Shown: positions 24,852 through 36,969 of the stretch, piece by piece | How positions within the stretch are numbered: position 1 is the first letter of the stretch | How the letters are laid out: every line of letters begins with the position of its first letter | Made by a program: the position numbers and the translations under genes | Assembly (NCBI GenBank): GCA_036023115.1 | Contig: JAYKKT010000080.1 | Span: forward strand, 10,657,501 to 10,721,500 | DNA: 64,000 nt | Direction of reading: 5' to 3' | DNA from: Brasenia schreberi | Taxonomy: Eukaryota > Streptophyta > Magnoliopsida > Nymphaeales > Cabombaceae | Notes under the pieces: model-generated | Seen by the model: only the letters and a program-made list of their open reading frames with translations | Told to the model about the DNA's origin: nothing | Databases searched by the model: none

Positions 24852-27558
24852 ACGTGCCCATGTAAGGGATCACCCTTGCATTGTCGGTCCCAAGCCCGGA
24901 TAAAGAAGGAGGGTTGTGTTAGGCTTCCGACAGCCAGCGTAAAACTTCGTCGAATTTACATAACATGGATTATAAAAATTATGAATATTGCTTTGGGGAG
25001 TCCCCGCTTAGCGATGTGCTATAGAGCCTAAATGCAGTAATAAGGAAGCAAGGGCCACTACATTTTCATCCGAATGTAGTAAATCAATTGTAGAGAGGGT
25101 TCCCACATCATGGACGGGTGTGGACAAAGAAGAAAAGAGTGTATCAAGCTATTCGAACTAAATGGTGGAACATCAAAAGCGAGAAAGAAGATATATTTAA
25201 ACAGAAAGTCCTTCAAGGAGATGTTTGAAATTATGTTGGTACACCCTATGATATGTTGAACAATATGGCTATACATATTAGGAAAGTGGCGAAAGATGTG
25301 TTAGGTGTATCTAAGGGAGTTGCACCGACACAAAAAGAAGCTTGGTGGTAGAGTGAAGTAGTGCAAAATAAAATCAAGGCAAAGAGGGCATGTTACAAAT
25401 TACATTATGCTAAGAAAACTAGTGAAATTTTAGAGGCTTATAAGAAAGCAAAGAAGGAAGCAAAAAAGGCCATGAGTGAAGCAAAAGCTAAAATATAGGA
25501 GGATTTATATAAAAAACTCAACTCAAAAGAGGGTGAAAGAGATATTTTTAGTATAGCTAGGGCTAGAAATAAGAAAACTAAAGATCTTAATTATGTTAGA
25601 TGCATCAAGGATGAGGATGAAAAAATTCTAGTGGAAAATAATGATATAAGAAATAGATGGAAAAACTATTTTTATAAGCTTTTTAATGAAAATAAAGATG
25701 TCAGTATTAGCTTAGGAGAGTTAACTAAATTAGAAAAGTATATAAACCACAATTTCTACCGAAGTATTCAAAAGAATAAAGTCAAAGAGGATCTTAAACA
25801 TATGAAGGGTTCTAAATCGGTAGGATCAGATAATATTCCTATAGAAGTTTGGAAAATACTAGGAGAAATAGAAATCACTTGGCTCACAAGACTATTTAAT
25901 GAAATATGGAAAAACCAAAAGATGCCCGAGGAATGGAGAGCAAGTACACTTATACCCATATATAAGAACAAGGGGACATTCAAAATTGTGCGAATTATCG
26001 AGGTATAAAGTTAATGAGTCATACTATGAAATTATGGGAAAGAATTATTGAACGTAGGTACAAGTATCAAGTACAACAGAGAACCAATTTGGATTTATGT
26101 CAGGCAGATCGGTAGGATCAGATAATATTTCTATAGAAGTTTGGAAAATACTAGGAGAAATAGAAATCACTTGGCTCACAAGACTATTTAATGAAATATG
26201 GAAAAACCAAAAGATGCCCGAGGAATGGAGAGCAAGTACACTTATACCCATATATAAGAACAAGGGGACATTCAAAAGTGTGCGAATTATCGAGGTATAA
26301 AGTTAATGAGTCATACTATGAAATTATGGGAAAGAATTATTGAACGTAGGTTAATACAAGTATCAAGTACAACAGAGAACCAATTTGGATTTATGTCAGG
26401 CAGATCTACTGTTGAAGCGATTCACCTTTTGAGACATCTTATGGAACATTTTAGAGCAAAAAAGAAAGACCTTCACATGATATTTATTGATATAGAAAAA
26501 GCTTATGATAGGGTACCGAGGGAGGTTCTTTGGAGAACTTTGGAAAAAAATGGTATCCCATTAACATATATTAACCTTATAAGAGACATGTATGATGGTG
26601 CAAAAACATGTGTGAGGACTCATGAAGGAACGACAGACTTCTTTGAAGTTAATATTGGGTTATATCAAGGATCAACTTTAAGTCCATACTTATTTATAAT
26701 GGTGATGGATGAGTTAACAAAACATATTCAAGATGAAGTACCTTGGTGTATGTTATTTGCAGATGACATTGTATTAGTGGAGGAATCTAAGGAAAAAGTT
26801 AATAGAAAATTAGAACTATGGAGAGAAACATTAGAAAGCAAAGGCCTTCGACTTAGTAGAACAAAGACAGAATATATGGAATGTAAGTTTGATCATTTGG
26901 TTACCTTAGAGGATATAGAAATTAAAATTGGCACACATTGCATCCCCAAAAAGGAAAGTTTTAAATACTTAGGGTCAATTTTTTAGAGTGATGGAAGAAT
27001 TGATGGAGATGTTACACATATAATTAATGCTGGTTGGTTAAAATGGAGAGGAGCATCAGGTATTCTTTGTAATAAGAAGATACCATTATAGTTAAAAGGT
27101 AAATATTATAGAGCAACAATTAGGCCTGCCATGTTTTATGGTTCTGAGTGTTGGGCAGTTAATCATCAACATGTACAAAAGATGTCTGTGATAGAAATGA
27201 AGATGTTGAGATGGATGAGTAGTCATACAAGAAAAGACCGTATACATAATGAGGTTATTAGAAACAAATTAGGAGTGGCACAAATAGAGGATAAAATGAG
27301 AGAATATCGTTTAAGATGGTTTGGACATATAGAAAGAAGATCAAAAGAAGAACCTATAAGAAGGTATGGAAAACTAAATTTGGAAAGTATTAAAAGAGGT
27401 AGAGGACAACCACAAAAGTGTTGGAAAGAAACAATAAAGAATGATTTAGCTTATTGTGAGTTAACTACTAACATGCACACGATAGGGATGTGTGGAAACA
27501 AAGAATCCATGTAGCCGACCCCATCTAGTATGAGAAAAGGCTTAGTTGTTGTTTGTTT

Positions 27559-27562
<4 letters not shown>
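24852..27562 (+). mobile_element. RTE-like LINE copy A: endonuclease deleted, RT region partly duplicated
   Basis: The order is 5' UTR (CCCATGTAAGGGATCACCC from 24857), a linker, reverse transcriptase, a C-terminal domain and a 3' tail (AAAAGGCTTAGTTGTTG, 27536-27552). RT motifs are visible in 26306-26986: F-I-D-I-E-K-A-Y-D (motif A), L-S-P-Y-L-F (motif B) and L-F-A-D-D (motif C). Next to copy B about 860 bp covering the apurinic-type endonuclease are missing, joined at AAAGAAG near 25132. A 292-296 bp tandem duplication breaks the RT N-terminus. Further breaks include a TAG at 26984-26986 where copy B has CAG, and a TAG at 27089 region. It is a dead copy. The family inserts by target-primed reverse transcription, as known for RTE-clade LINEs. 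Confidence 0.9.
25817..26406 (+). repeat. Tandem duplication inside LINE copy A
   Basis: TCGGTAGGATCAGATAATAT occurs at 25817 and 26109. The two units are almost identical and end at GTCAGGCAGATC (26110 and 26406). The second has four extra bases (TTAA) near 26350. The junction joins CAGATC to the CGGTAGG of the unit start. Confidence 0.9.
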
Positions 27563-27650
<88 letters not shown>

Positions 27651-27740
27651 GAGAGAGAAAGAGAATTAGAAACACTCACACCTTACACCTTTTGTTTTCT
27701 TATATAACCTCTCCTAACTAGATGGGTTATTGTATATACA

Positions 27741-27821
<81 letters not shown>

Positions 27822-27905
27822 GAGAGAGAAAGAGAATTAGAAACACTCACACCTTACACCTTTTGTTTTCTTATATAACCTCTCCTAACTAGATGGGTTA
27901 TTGAG
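27563..27905. repeat. (TA)n tracts alternating with a perfect 105-bp duplication
   Basis: 27561-27650 and 27732-27821 are (TA)n. Each is followed by the same GAGAGAGAAAGAGAATTAGA...GATGGGTTATTG block, first at 27651-27732 and again at 27822-27903 (offset 171). No difference between the blocks was seen. Confidence 0.9.
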
Positions 27906-30775
27906 CGGTGAGTTTATGTGACAAGAATACAAGCAGGCAAGGTACGAAGCCGAAGAACCTTCAAGTTAAAGGTCATGAGTTTGATACTTAGGGTTTGCAT
28001 ATGTGGTAGGTGAGCGGATTTAGTTTGCATCTGCTAACACCAGCTTGTTAATCAGGAAAGAATACAAGCAAGCAGAAGATATGGATCATATCCGAAATCA
28101 CTAACCTTTCACAGTTGTAATACTTCTTGAAGGTTGAGTTGTCGTCAGAAGTGGGCGTCAACATAATCTATAGGAAATGGTCCGAACCAACGAGATCGAT
28201 TGAGGGCTTAATGTGACATCTAGGGTGTGCTCTCTAATGGTGGACATACGTTTAACGTGATGTCCGTCTGATCGAACCACGGTTGAATCCTTGAGGGGAC
28301 GAAAGCAGAGCCCCTTGGCTATTCGTGCACCCTAAAAGAAATACTACTATAGCTGACAGTTGAATATATGATCTATAATACTGAGGACATGGTATAACCG
28401 TGGGCTATTCAAGACTAGCCACCGGCAGGCACCTCCTTTCACCATTATATTTGATGGCCTCATTCCTGCATTTAACAAACTAATTCTTATTTTCTTTAAT
28501 AAGAATTGAGTTTGAAAAAATGCTTTTATAGATGTAGCGACAACCTAGTATAAAGTTGTAAGGTTAGAACCCTCACCCAAAGGGCTGAAAACGGGCACCC
28601 GCTTCCATGGGCAACTGGATGCACATGGAAGCTCAACCCGTTTAGCGAGCCAAAAGCCCTTTCCACTATGCTAAACCCAACCAAACTTGGTTGTTGGAAA
28701 CAGAGAAGACTGACTTGGTGCCAACAATGTATTTGCTAATTGTTTGCTTGGAACCCAGGCAACTAATGCTTCTTTTCTCTCCGAGTATTTTCCTTCGAGG
28801 TGCATTTCTTTATTTTGCTACGTAAATCGAAACACAAACTTGAACACATGATTGGTTGTCTCTTGTCAATGGAAAAGAAGATACAAGAGGAGGGGTCCTT
28901 ATAGTATTTGATGACACACCTTCATTGTAATGGAATTCTTAAGAGAAAATTTTCTTGTACTGAGCATTGAGCTCTATGTGTGCGTATTCATGTGTGCATG
29001 CATGTAGACCCACAAGCTTTGGTAACCATGAGACACTTCAACACTTGAGGCACGTACTTCTCTTGAATTCGACCAAATACTAACTATTTTAGATATTTTT
29101 AAACTAAAATATTTAACTTCAAGATTTTCGTAGTGCTATATCACAACAACACTTTGTGCTATATTAACAAAGTGCAATCTTATTAGTGAATAATAACTTA
29201 ATGAAAACTAAGCTTTTGTGAGATACTAATATTTCTATAAAATAATACTCATGTAGCTTGTACTTATTGTGCTAGCCCACACCCATGATTTTCAAAATTG
29301 CTTATCTCTGCATCCTTGCGACACAATCATCGATCGAGAGTCAACTACTTCAGGCATGACTAAGCTTTCTCATCAAAATACTCTTGGTTTCTCTCTCTAA
29401 GCAAACCTCCCAGCTGGAGTCGATATTTTGAACAGGATTTGAGCTCACATCATGTTTAAAGGCAGTTCCATTTGAACGTAATTAGGCTTTGATAGCTTAA
29501 TGATGAGATTAGGAGTCAACCGATTTAGGTTTACATTTAATACAAAACCTAACTTGAAGTAGCATTCCAGACAAGCAAGACAAGATGATTTATCATGTCT
29601 TATTATTGTCTCCTAAACTCACTTTCTAGAGCTAGGGTTGACAGCCCTCTCGATGTCCACCGGTTCCACCGAAAACTTAAACAATGCATTCATCTCCAGG
29701 ATTTGTTCTCTCATGTGAAAATTAAACCCAACTCTTAAACAATGCATTTTGTGTGCCAGCTCTTCAATAAGAAACTTAAAAGGAAGGTGCACGCATTGAC
29801 TCATCAAGCGCAAAATAACCACAAGGCATTCATGGTTTGAACCTATCAGATCGCTTTCAGCCCCTTCATGTTATGAGCAAGTGGTTCATAAGAGGATGTT
29901 TCATTACCAAGCCTAAGCCTATGAAACTGAAACTATTGTAGGCTTAAACCTCATAATTAAACACAGGAGAAGAAGTCTCTATAACCACCCCAGAAGTGAC
30001 CAGGGGTCTAATTCTATAAGTTTGACCCTATAACCAAACACCCCACCCAACCCCCTTAAAATGCCCTGAGTTTGATTTATGTTATATTTCTGTATACTCA
30101 GCACCAAGAGAAGAAGGCTCGAGTATTTATTTGGATAGTCGGTCAAAAATTTCAATTGCACAATGGTACTAGAAACAAATTAATTCTAAGTAAATGAACA
30201 ACCTTGGGCGAAGGAGATAATTTTCACTTCAGAAATTGAATAAAAAGAGATATATTTTAATCATGTTTAACTTAGCTAGTACTTTATGCAAGCCCATGTG
30301 GCATTAGGCTCGGACGGGTACTGCGGTGAGCCCAAACATTTTGAGCCCGGTTCGTCGGGATACTGACTGTGGCAACCCTAGAAGGTTGTAAATGCATCCA
30401 GACAATATACAGTGTCTTAATGCATATTCATGTCGGCCATATGCTATAATGCTCGTGCCACCTGATCTTGATCACCTTAGCAACAACTCACATGCGTAAT
30501 AAAATTTTATATTCACGACACCATGCTACTAATTGATATGTACAGTTGAACAAGTGTGTCTGACAAGGACACCATGCTACTAATTGATAATATGTGTAGT
30601 TGAACAAGCGTGTCTCACGAAGACAAGAGGAGGACACGAGAACAGAAAAAAAACATACTATTTTTTTGTTAGATTTAAAAAGAAGAAGAAGACGTTATCT
30701 CACTCATAGTATGAAGGCCCCACTTGATTGTGATCAATGAAATTATTATTGATAAATCACACTTGATTGTGATCT
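27906..30775. other. Intergenic, nothing firm
   Basis: 27971-27987 (GGTCATGAGTTTGATAC) resembles a polymerase III box B and may mark an old SINE. A 67-codon minus-strand frame at 29619-29822 and other short frames have no recognisable features. Confidence 0.5.
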
Positions 30776-30882
30776 GCGTGGAGCATTAGCGCAACTGGCA
30801 TGGGTCTCTTACTCCGACGTTGCAGGTTCAATTTCCGGGGCATGCATGCATAAGGCCTCAGCCTCCCATTGTAACAAAAAGA
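30776..30882 (+). mobile_element. tRNA-derived SINE
   Basis: Box A TAGCGCAACTGG (30787-30798) and box B GGTTCAATTTC (30825-30835) are in tRNA order and spacing. After box B come GGGGCATGCATGCA and CCTCCCATTGTAAC, shared with the element at 56506-56640, then an A-rich run (AAAAAGAAAAA). A 15-bp direct repeat (CACTTGATTGTGATC at 30721 and 30760) lies just upstream but does not bracket the element. Confidence 0.65.
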
Positions 30883-32192
30883 AAAATTTGGCGATGATTT
30901 GTGCGGGTGATCGATCATATGTATTGATCAAGTTCGTAAGTACGTTATATTGTGGCATAAGGCCCCACTGTTTGTTTCTGGTTCCACCTATGGGGAACAA
31001 ACCGGAGCCAGCGGTTCAAGTCATTTGTTGTGGTTCCAGTTTATAATCCTACCATTGTTTCATGAAATTTTCAAATCAATCCGAAACCAAACAGGAGTCA
31101 GAACTGGCCCGAATTGTAGCTGGAACAAAAACCGAATCAGAACTGAACCTTGAACTAGAGGAGGGTGTTCAGTTCCAATTCAAAATTATCGTGGAACCGG
31201 GACAACCGGTTTGGAGTTGATGATCCCAGTTTACGAGATCTACTTAAAAAACCTAGGTTTCCAAAATACCGAATCTTGGGTTGGTTGATATCTACCCTGA
31301 CCATATCCAAACAGATGAACTCATGAAAACGGAATACTGAATCCAGATCCAACTATTCTGATGTATATGTTTCTTGTCCATTTGGCTTGAATTATCCATG
31401 ATGTATTCAAGCTTGATTTGGATCTGGACTTCAGCTCAGATCCGCAGTTCCACGAATTCAACTGCTAAAAAATACAGTATTATATCAGATCAAAATCCAC
31501 TGAAGATATGACTCTACTCAGCCCAGACGTAGCAAAAATAAAACAATTTTTAGAGAAAGAAAGGACAAAGTGGGTCTAGTTGGATCTCAGAGTCCAAGTA
31601 CCAATGAATTGCTTTTGCTTGTACAACTAATCAAATGTACAGCAGAAAAGTCCGAAAGGTTACCATCTCACTAACTGAACCTCTAAAATTACGGGAAACA
31701 TGACACATAATCTTAGACAAGATCTGATGGTTCTGACGGAACCCCGTACATTCATCTGCAATTGAACGGCTTGGATCCAGGCTCTAACAAGATTTGTTAG
31801 TATGATGAAATGACAATATCCCATTAGATTGATTGTACATCATATAAATGATGAAAATCTGTTTTATATTTTCAACATTTTTTCCAATTTTTATATTTTT
31901 AACATTGAAATAAAGCCCAAATGAAGTAGTAGGCTCCCGATGTCCAAGTCCAGCCAATATTACTATCAAAACCATATAAAATGAAATCATTGCTTGCTCT
32001 CCCTCTCACACGTACACAGAGGGCGATATTGGGCAAAGTTGCAGCAGTGCAGCAGAAAGATGGACCCAGAAATTCATGAGCCGACTAGATTGATGGGTTC
32101 CATGAGACCTGTCACAAATTTGAACTATATGAGTATTAAATCTTTCTTTTAAGACATACACACTATCTCATGCGCGTATACACATACACTAC
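30883..32192. other. Intergenic, nothing firm
   Basis: 30950-31260 contains clustered GGTTCC, AACCGG and AACCGAAC words on both strands, typical of small low-complexity repeat elements, without definable ends. No coding region is recognised. Confidence 0.5.
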
Positions 32193-32399
32193 ATAAATAC
32201 TCAAACCAAACCTATTTATGCTGAAATCTTCTTTATCATCTCAACTATTTGATCTGTAAGATAAATGGTTGAGATAATAAAGTGACAAAGTGTAAAAATA
32301 CAACAATACTTTTAATTCAAATTATTATCATTGATCGTATTAATAAAATAGTTGAGATATTTGAATAAATTGAAGTGTAAATTGTGTTTGAGTATTTAT
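32193..32399. mobile_element. Foldback (MITE-like) element, cluster member 1
   Basis: A perfect 14-bp terminal inverted repeat, ATAAATACTCAAAC (32193-32206) with its complement at 32386-32399, extends into a longer imperfect stem that includes ATCTCAACTATTT. Length is 207 bp with no coding capacity. Confidence 0.75.
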
Positions 32400-32407
32400 C
32401 GTTACCC

Positions 32408-32599
32408 CAAACTCATTTATACTTAAATCTACTTAATGATCTTTATCATTCGATCAATACAATCAATAGTTGAGATTTTTATTTTAAAAGTAAAATACAT
32501 CAATATACAATAATATGAAATACGTTCAAATCAATATTGTTGATCAAGTTGAACAAACAGTGGAAATGTTTGAGTAGATTTGAGTGTGAATAGGTTTTA
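32408..32599. mobile_element. Foldback (MITE-like) element, cluster member 2
   Basis: The left arm AAACTCATTTATACTTAAAT pairs with the reverse complement of the right arm (ATTTGAGTGTGAATAGGTTT) with mismatches, and both arms contain AATCTACT. It lies only eight bases from member 1. Confidence 0.6.
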
Positions 32600-32622
32600 A
32601 CATTATATATATTCTTAACTGC

Positions 32623-32829
32623 ATAATATCTTTTAATGCATACACAAGCATCTCCTTTGTTCAATTTTTGACATTAAAAATAGAGATTTGAATTATTTTA
32701 TATAAATACACATAAAGGCAAAGTACAAAGATACCATGATACTTCTAATTCAAATCTTTACGGTTGATCTTAAATATCAAGATAGAAAGTGAAGATGTTT
32801 GTATAAGATTATGCATCAAAAGATATTGT
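32623..32829. mobile_element. Foldback (MITE-like) element, cluster member 3
   Basis: The left end ATAATATCTTTTAATGCATA pairs with the right end TATGCATCAAAAGATATTGT. The inner arms contain GATTTGAATT and AATTCAAATC around a centre with ACAAAGATACCATGATACTT. Its outer arm matches the element at 17651-17841. Confidence 0.7.
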
Positions 32830-32894
32830 GTATCTAAGTCTCTCTCTTTCTCTCTCTCTATATATAAGGAGAGAGGGAGAGGTTAATCTATGTG

Positions 32895-33045
32895 CATATT
32901 TATTCATGCTTAAAATACTTAAAGATCTCAACCGCCCGATCAAAGGTTGAGATTTAAATTTTATTTTTCAAATTTAAATCTTAATTACTGTTTGATTGAA
33001 TAGTTGAGAACCTTAAGTATTTTTAACCATCTAAATACAGATGTA
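32895..33045. mobile_element. Foldback (MITE-like) element, cluster member 4
   Basis: AAATACTTAAAGATCTCAAC on the left pairs with GTTGAGAACCTTAAGTATTT on the right. The inner parts (GATCAAAGGTTGAGATTTAAA and TTTAAATCTTAATTACTG) also fold partly. A CT/TA microsatellite lies just upstream at 32838-32865. Confidence 0.65.
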
Positions 33046-33069
33046 TTAATATATATATATATATAGATG

Positions 33070-33107
<38 letters not shown>

Positions 33108-33143
33108 TGTATTAATATATATAGATGTATTAATATATATATT
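33046..33143. repeat. Compound repeat of AGATGTATTAATATATAT
   Basis: The phrase AGATGTATTAATATATAT recurs at least four times between (TA)n runs of different length, a higher-order microsatellite. Confidence 0.9.
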
Positions 33144-34538
33144 ACAGTACAGGAGTAGAGATATGTGAGATACATGAATCATTTTGCAGGTCCGGATCCA
33201 CTTTCTGAGGCTGACCTGAATGAGGTCAGGGACACAGTGGGATCTGCCAAATCTTTCACCATAGTGATATGATTGCTTTTGGTCATTTCATGTCATTGCA
33301 CAGCCTTCCATTTGTGTCTTCAATTTCGGAGAGTGACAGAGAGAGAGAGAGAGAGATGATACTGACTTGAGAGAGGCCCCAACAATTGGTGATTCTTGTC
33401 CCCATTCACTGAGTCACGCCCAGTACGTTTGTCTCCTCTTTGTCAAACGCCTCAATTTACGTCCAACTTCCGTTTGGAAACCGTTACAAATACAACCAAA
33501 TTCTTGAACTACGTTTCCAATTCTTTGTCCCCAAGTCTCTTTTTCTGATGGAGAACTCTTTAGAACTTGCATAAAATTGCTGCCAATTGGATATCAAGAA
33601 CTTGGCCACATGTACACCTGCCCAAACACTACGTTTGTCCCCACTCACGTGGTACACAACCCTTAAGAGATTGGGAATGTGTATTACATTCTTTCTTGTA
33701 GTTAAGGTTTTATCACTTATGAGCTGATAAACTTCAGCAATAAGGGTATGTTTGCTACAAGGTTTAAAGGAAACTGGACCTTAATTTTTGGTTTTTGTTG
33801 TTTCAAATTTTGTTGTACATCAAGCATGAAAGTCGTGTTAGCATGAGACTTTCGTTCCATAGGCCCAATTTGAGTGGAATCTTTCTGTATCAAAGAGGAA
33901 GCAAGCCAAAAGAACCAGATCGAGGGGCTTCACACGAAAACCTAAGTGCCTTCTTCTTCTCATATTGCTAACGCACCTTGTTGACACAAAAGCATGGTTA
34001 CAAGTCAATATGAGTTTAGGCCTACAATTCTAATACTAGAAGAATTGCACTACGTGTCAAACACACCGTAATATTCTCTTTTGAAATCTGCCCCGTAAAC
34101 CTTGCAAGATCCCAAACCGGGCTGAATTTGAACCTTAATAGTGTTTTTTGTGTCTACAACTATTAGCTCTTATATATAGAAGTATGGTATACGGAATCTT
34201 TAAATTTGAAGGAGCACCTCAAAAATGAAGGAGGAACTGTTTCCCAACTTCCATATAGACTTGTCTGTATAGTAAAACTGAAAGGATGAACATAGAATTT
34301 TTTTTCCTTTAATAGGAAAGAGAGATTTTCATCTACCCATGAGAAAATAACTCACTAAATTAATGCGAGCAACGCGTGATCAACCATAAGAAACCAAGTA
34401 CCTCTTTTTATGTTCATTTTCCAGGATTTCATTACGGTAGGAAAATACACTTCTTTCAAGTAGCCGTGAGAGTTACAAAATCTGTATACAAAATTTGTAC
34501 GTATCCGGGATTACATACATGAGGTCCAACTGCATACA
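33144..34538. other. 3' flank of the P450 gene, no other gene seen
   Basis: The minus-strand 3' UTR of the P450 should lie within the first few hundred bases below 34539, but no canonical AATAAA is visible on that strand in 34300-34538. A (GA)n tract lies at 33339-33355. No open frame of interest was found. Confidence 0.5.
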
Positions 34539-36061
34539 TTACAATGAAGCATCATGTTGTCGTTCTTGGTGGTGATCATGTTGATTTGCCTTGGACTGAC
34601 CGGAATTAAGTGGGTTGAACGTAATTGGCGCGCCGTATTTGGGGTAAAGCAGCATTAGTACAGTGGGGGCGTGCCTATAGGACGGAGACAGTCGGAAGGA
34701 GAATCGCTGGAGGATGACCGAAATAACAATCTTGGCCTCCAAGAGGGCAAGGTTCTGACCAATACATGTCCTTGGACCGAGCCCAAACGGCAGGAATGAC
34801 ATGGGATGCTTTGCAGCTCGGGCCACTCCGTCGGCGAATCTGCCCGGGTTAAACTCGCTTGCATCACTCCCCCACAGCCTCGGATCATGGTGGATAGCCA
34901 GTATCGGGATAAGCAGCTCCATGCCCGCCGGTATCCGATACGTCCCCAAGAGGACATCTGTCTTTGCCCGGCGAATCGTCGCTATAGCCGGCGGGTACAG
35001 TCTCAGTGACTCGTTCAGGATCATGCCCACCTACAAAACCAAAACATAAATCCAAACCGGATCAGAAGCAGTCTCGGACTCTCAGATCAATACAGTATTG
35101 TCAATGTCAGATTGTTTCAGGGTGTCCCTGGTAATTCAGGCACCAGAGAACGACGGTAACGACTGCTTTCTGCGAAATAAGATAAACTTGAGGGCTGCTT
35201 TTGTCCTTATCCGTGAGCAATATCTGTTTCTCGTGAGTCTGTGACAATTTTTGGATTTTTATGATAATCTCGGGCACAAGCGTAATTTAGTCACAAGATG
35301 GACGAATATAAAAATTGAGTTTTTCAAAATAAAACCAAATCATCTTATTATTAGAAACAATAAAATTAATAGAATGACGGAAACAACGGCGTCACCCAAA
35401 AACTGATCATCTAATGTACACATCCAGACTCCCAAAATAACAAAAGAACCCTCCTTCGCTCTGTTATTCTCTGAATGGCTAATACTTTTCTTAAATTACA
35501 AAATAACCCCTCTCTCTGAATCAGGGCCGTGTGGGACCCAGATTAGTAACCCCACACCAACCAGGTGGCACATTCTTTTTCCTGCTTCCAAATAAAATAT
35601 GCGACACATCGGCGACGATGTGGGCCACCACACTTCCACTCAATTCACTAGCTTCGAAAAATTCGTTATGAAGACAGGCAGGGGATTAAAATAACAGAGA
35701 TCCAATAATTGAAATGAATAATTATTTTCCAATTGGGCCCCACAACGATGCTACATGTCTTCTCAACGCCTCCAAAAATACCTTTTGGCACCTTTGCTAG
35801 GGTTCGATCCGAAAGAGTTTCAATTTCAAGGTCTCGGGTTCGACACCAGAGAGGCGCACACCTTGTAGAGCCGAAATCGGTTAGATGTAAAGTTGAAACA
35901 GAAGGGCAAAGTAAAAAAGACTTGGAACGGGTTGACCTGTTTGTTCCTGACACAAACACGAAATGACAATATGAAAATTGCGATTCCAAAAGAGTAGCGT
36001 GATTATTGAAGGATCTTACTTAGTTCCAGCCAAGCAAAACCTTCAAAAATAATATATACGT

Positions 36062-36097
<36 letters not shown>

Positions 36098-36925
36098 GAA
36101 TTAATAAAAAAAAAAAGGAAATGCATTTAAGATTGAGAAGAGGGATTACGGTTTTGAGCTTGGCAATAGAATCCCTGGTGGGGACGGCACGTGAGCCGCA
36201 GTGCTGGATTACCTCGGCACGTGCCGCCTCCTGCCATTGAGGGTGCATGGCCAGCAGCACCGTCGTCCACGTCAGCAGGTTGGACGTCGTCTGCTTCCCT
36301 GCGAAGATGAACGCCTTGCACTCCTCCACTATGTCCTGCACTGACATGGCCGCCCTCCGGCCGCTGCCACCACTGCCGTCGGCAGGACTCTCACTGTCCG
36401 CCTGTTGATCTCGGCACGCCCCGATCATCCTACCCAACAAATCTTCACATTGCGATGCATTACCATCGGCCGACTTCGTCAACCTCCGGCGAATCAAATC
36501 ATGTAACGATTTCCTTATGTCTCTGTCCAGCCTCCGAGACTGTGCATTCTTTTTGGTTGGGAGGTACCTGTAGTCGGATTCAGCCTCTCAAGATATCGAT
36601 TTGGTTCAGTGAAATCAGTCGATGATGCGATCAATATACCTGTATCCGGGGACAAGGACTTTGTTGAAGGCATCTGCCGCGGCGAGCATCTGCTGCGTTT
36701 GCAATCTGAAGACTGATCTTCCATCTTCGTAACTGATTCCGAACGTGCTTCTTGTGATGACCTCCTCCGTCAAGCTCTGGAAATACTCGGCAACGTCGAT
36801 ATCCTTTTCGTCCGAATTCAACTCCAGTGCCTCGTCTTCCCATTTTTCCAGCATTTCCACCACCGTTTGCCCGATCACCGGGATCAATGCCTGAAGGTCA
36901 TGCCAGAGTGTCATGGGGATGTTCT

Positions 36926-36969
<44 letters not shown>

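Noticed and set aside
30721..30774. The 15-bp direct repeat as the SINE target duplication
   Set aside because: Both copies lie upstream of the SINE, so they do not bracket it.
36891..36968. The P450 as a pseudogene because of the missing GT donor
   Set aside because: All other splice sites and all catalytic motifs are intact, and a GC donor restores the frame exactly.
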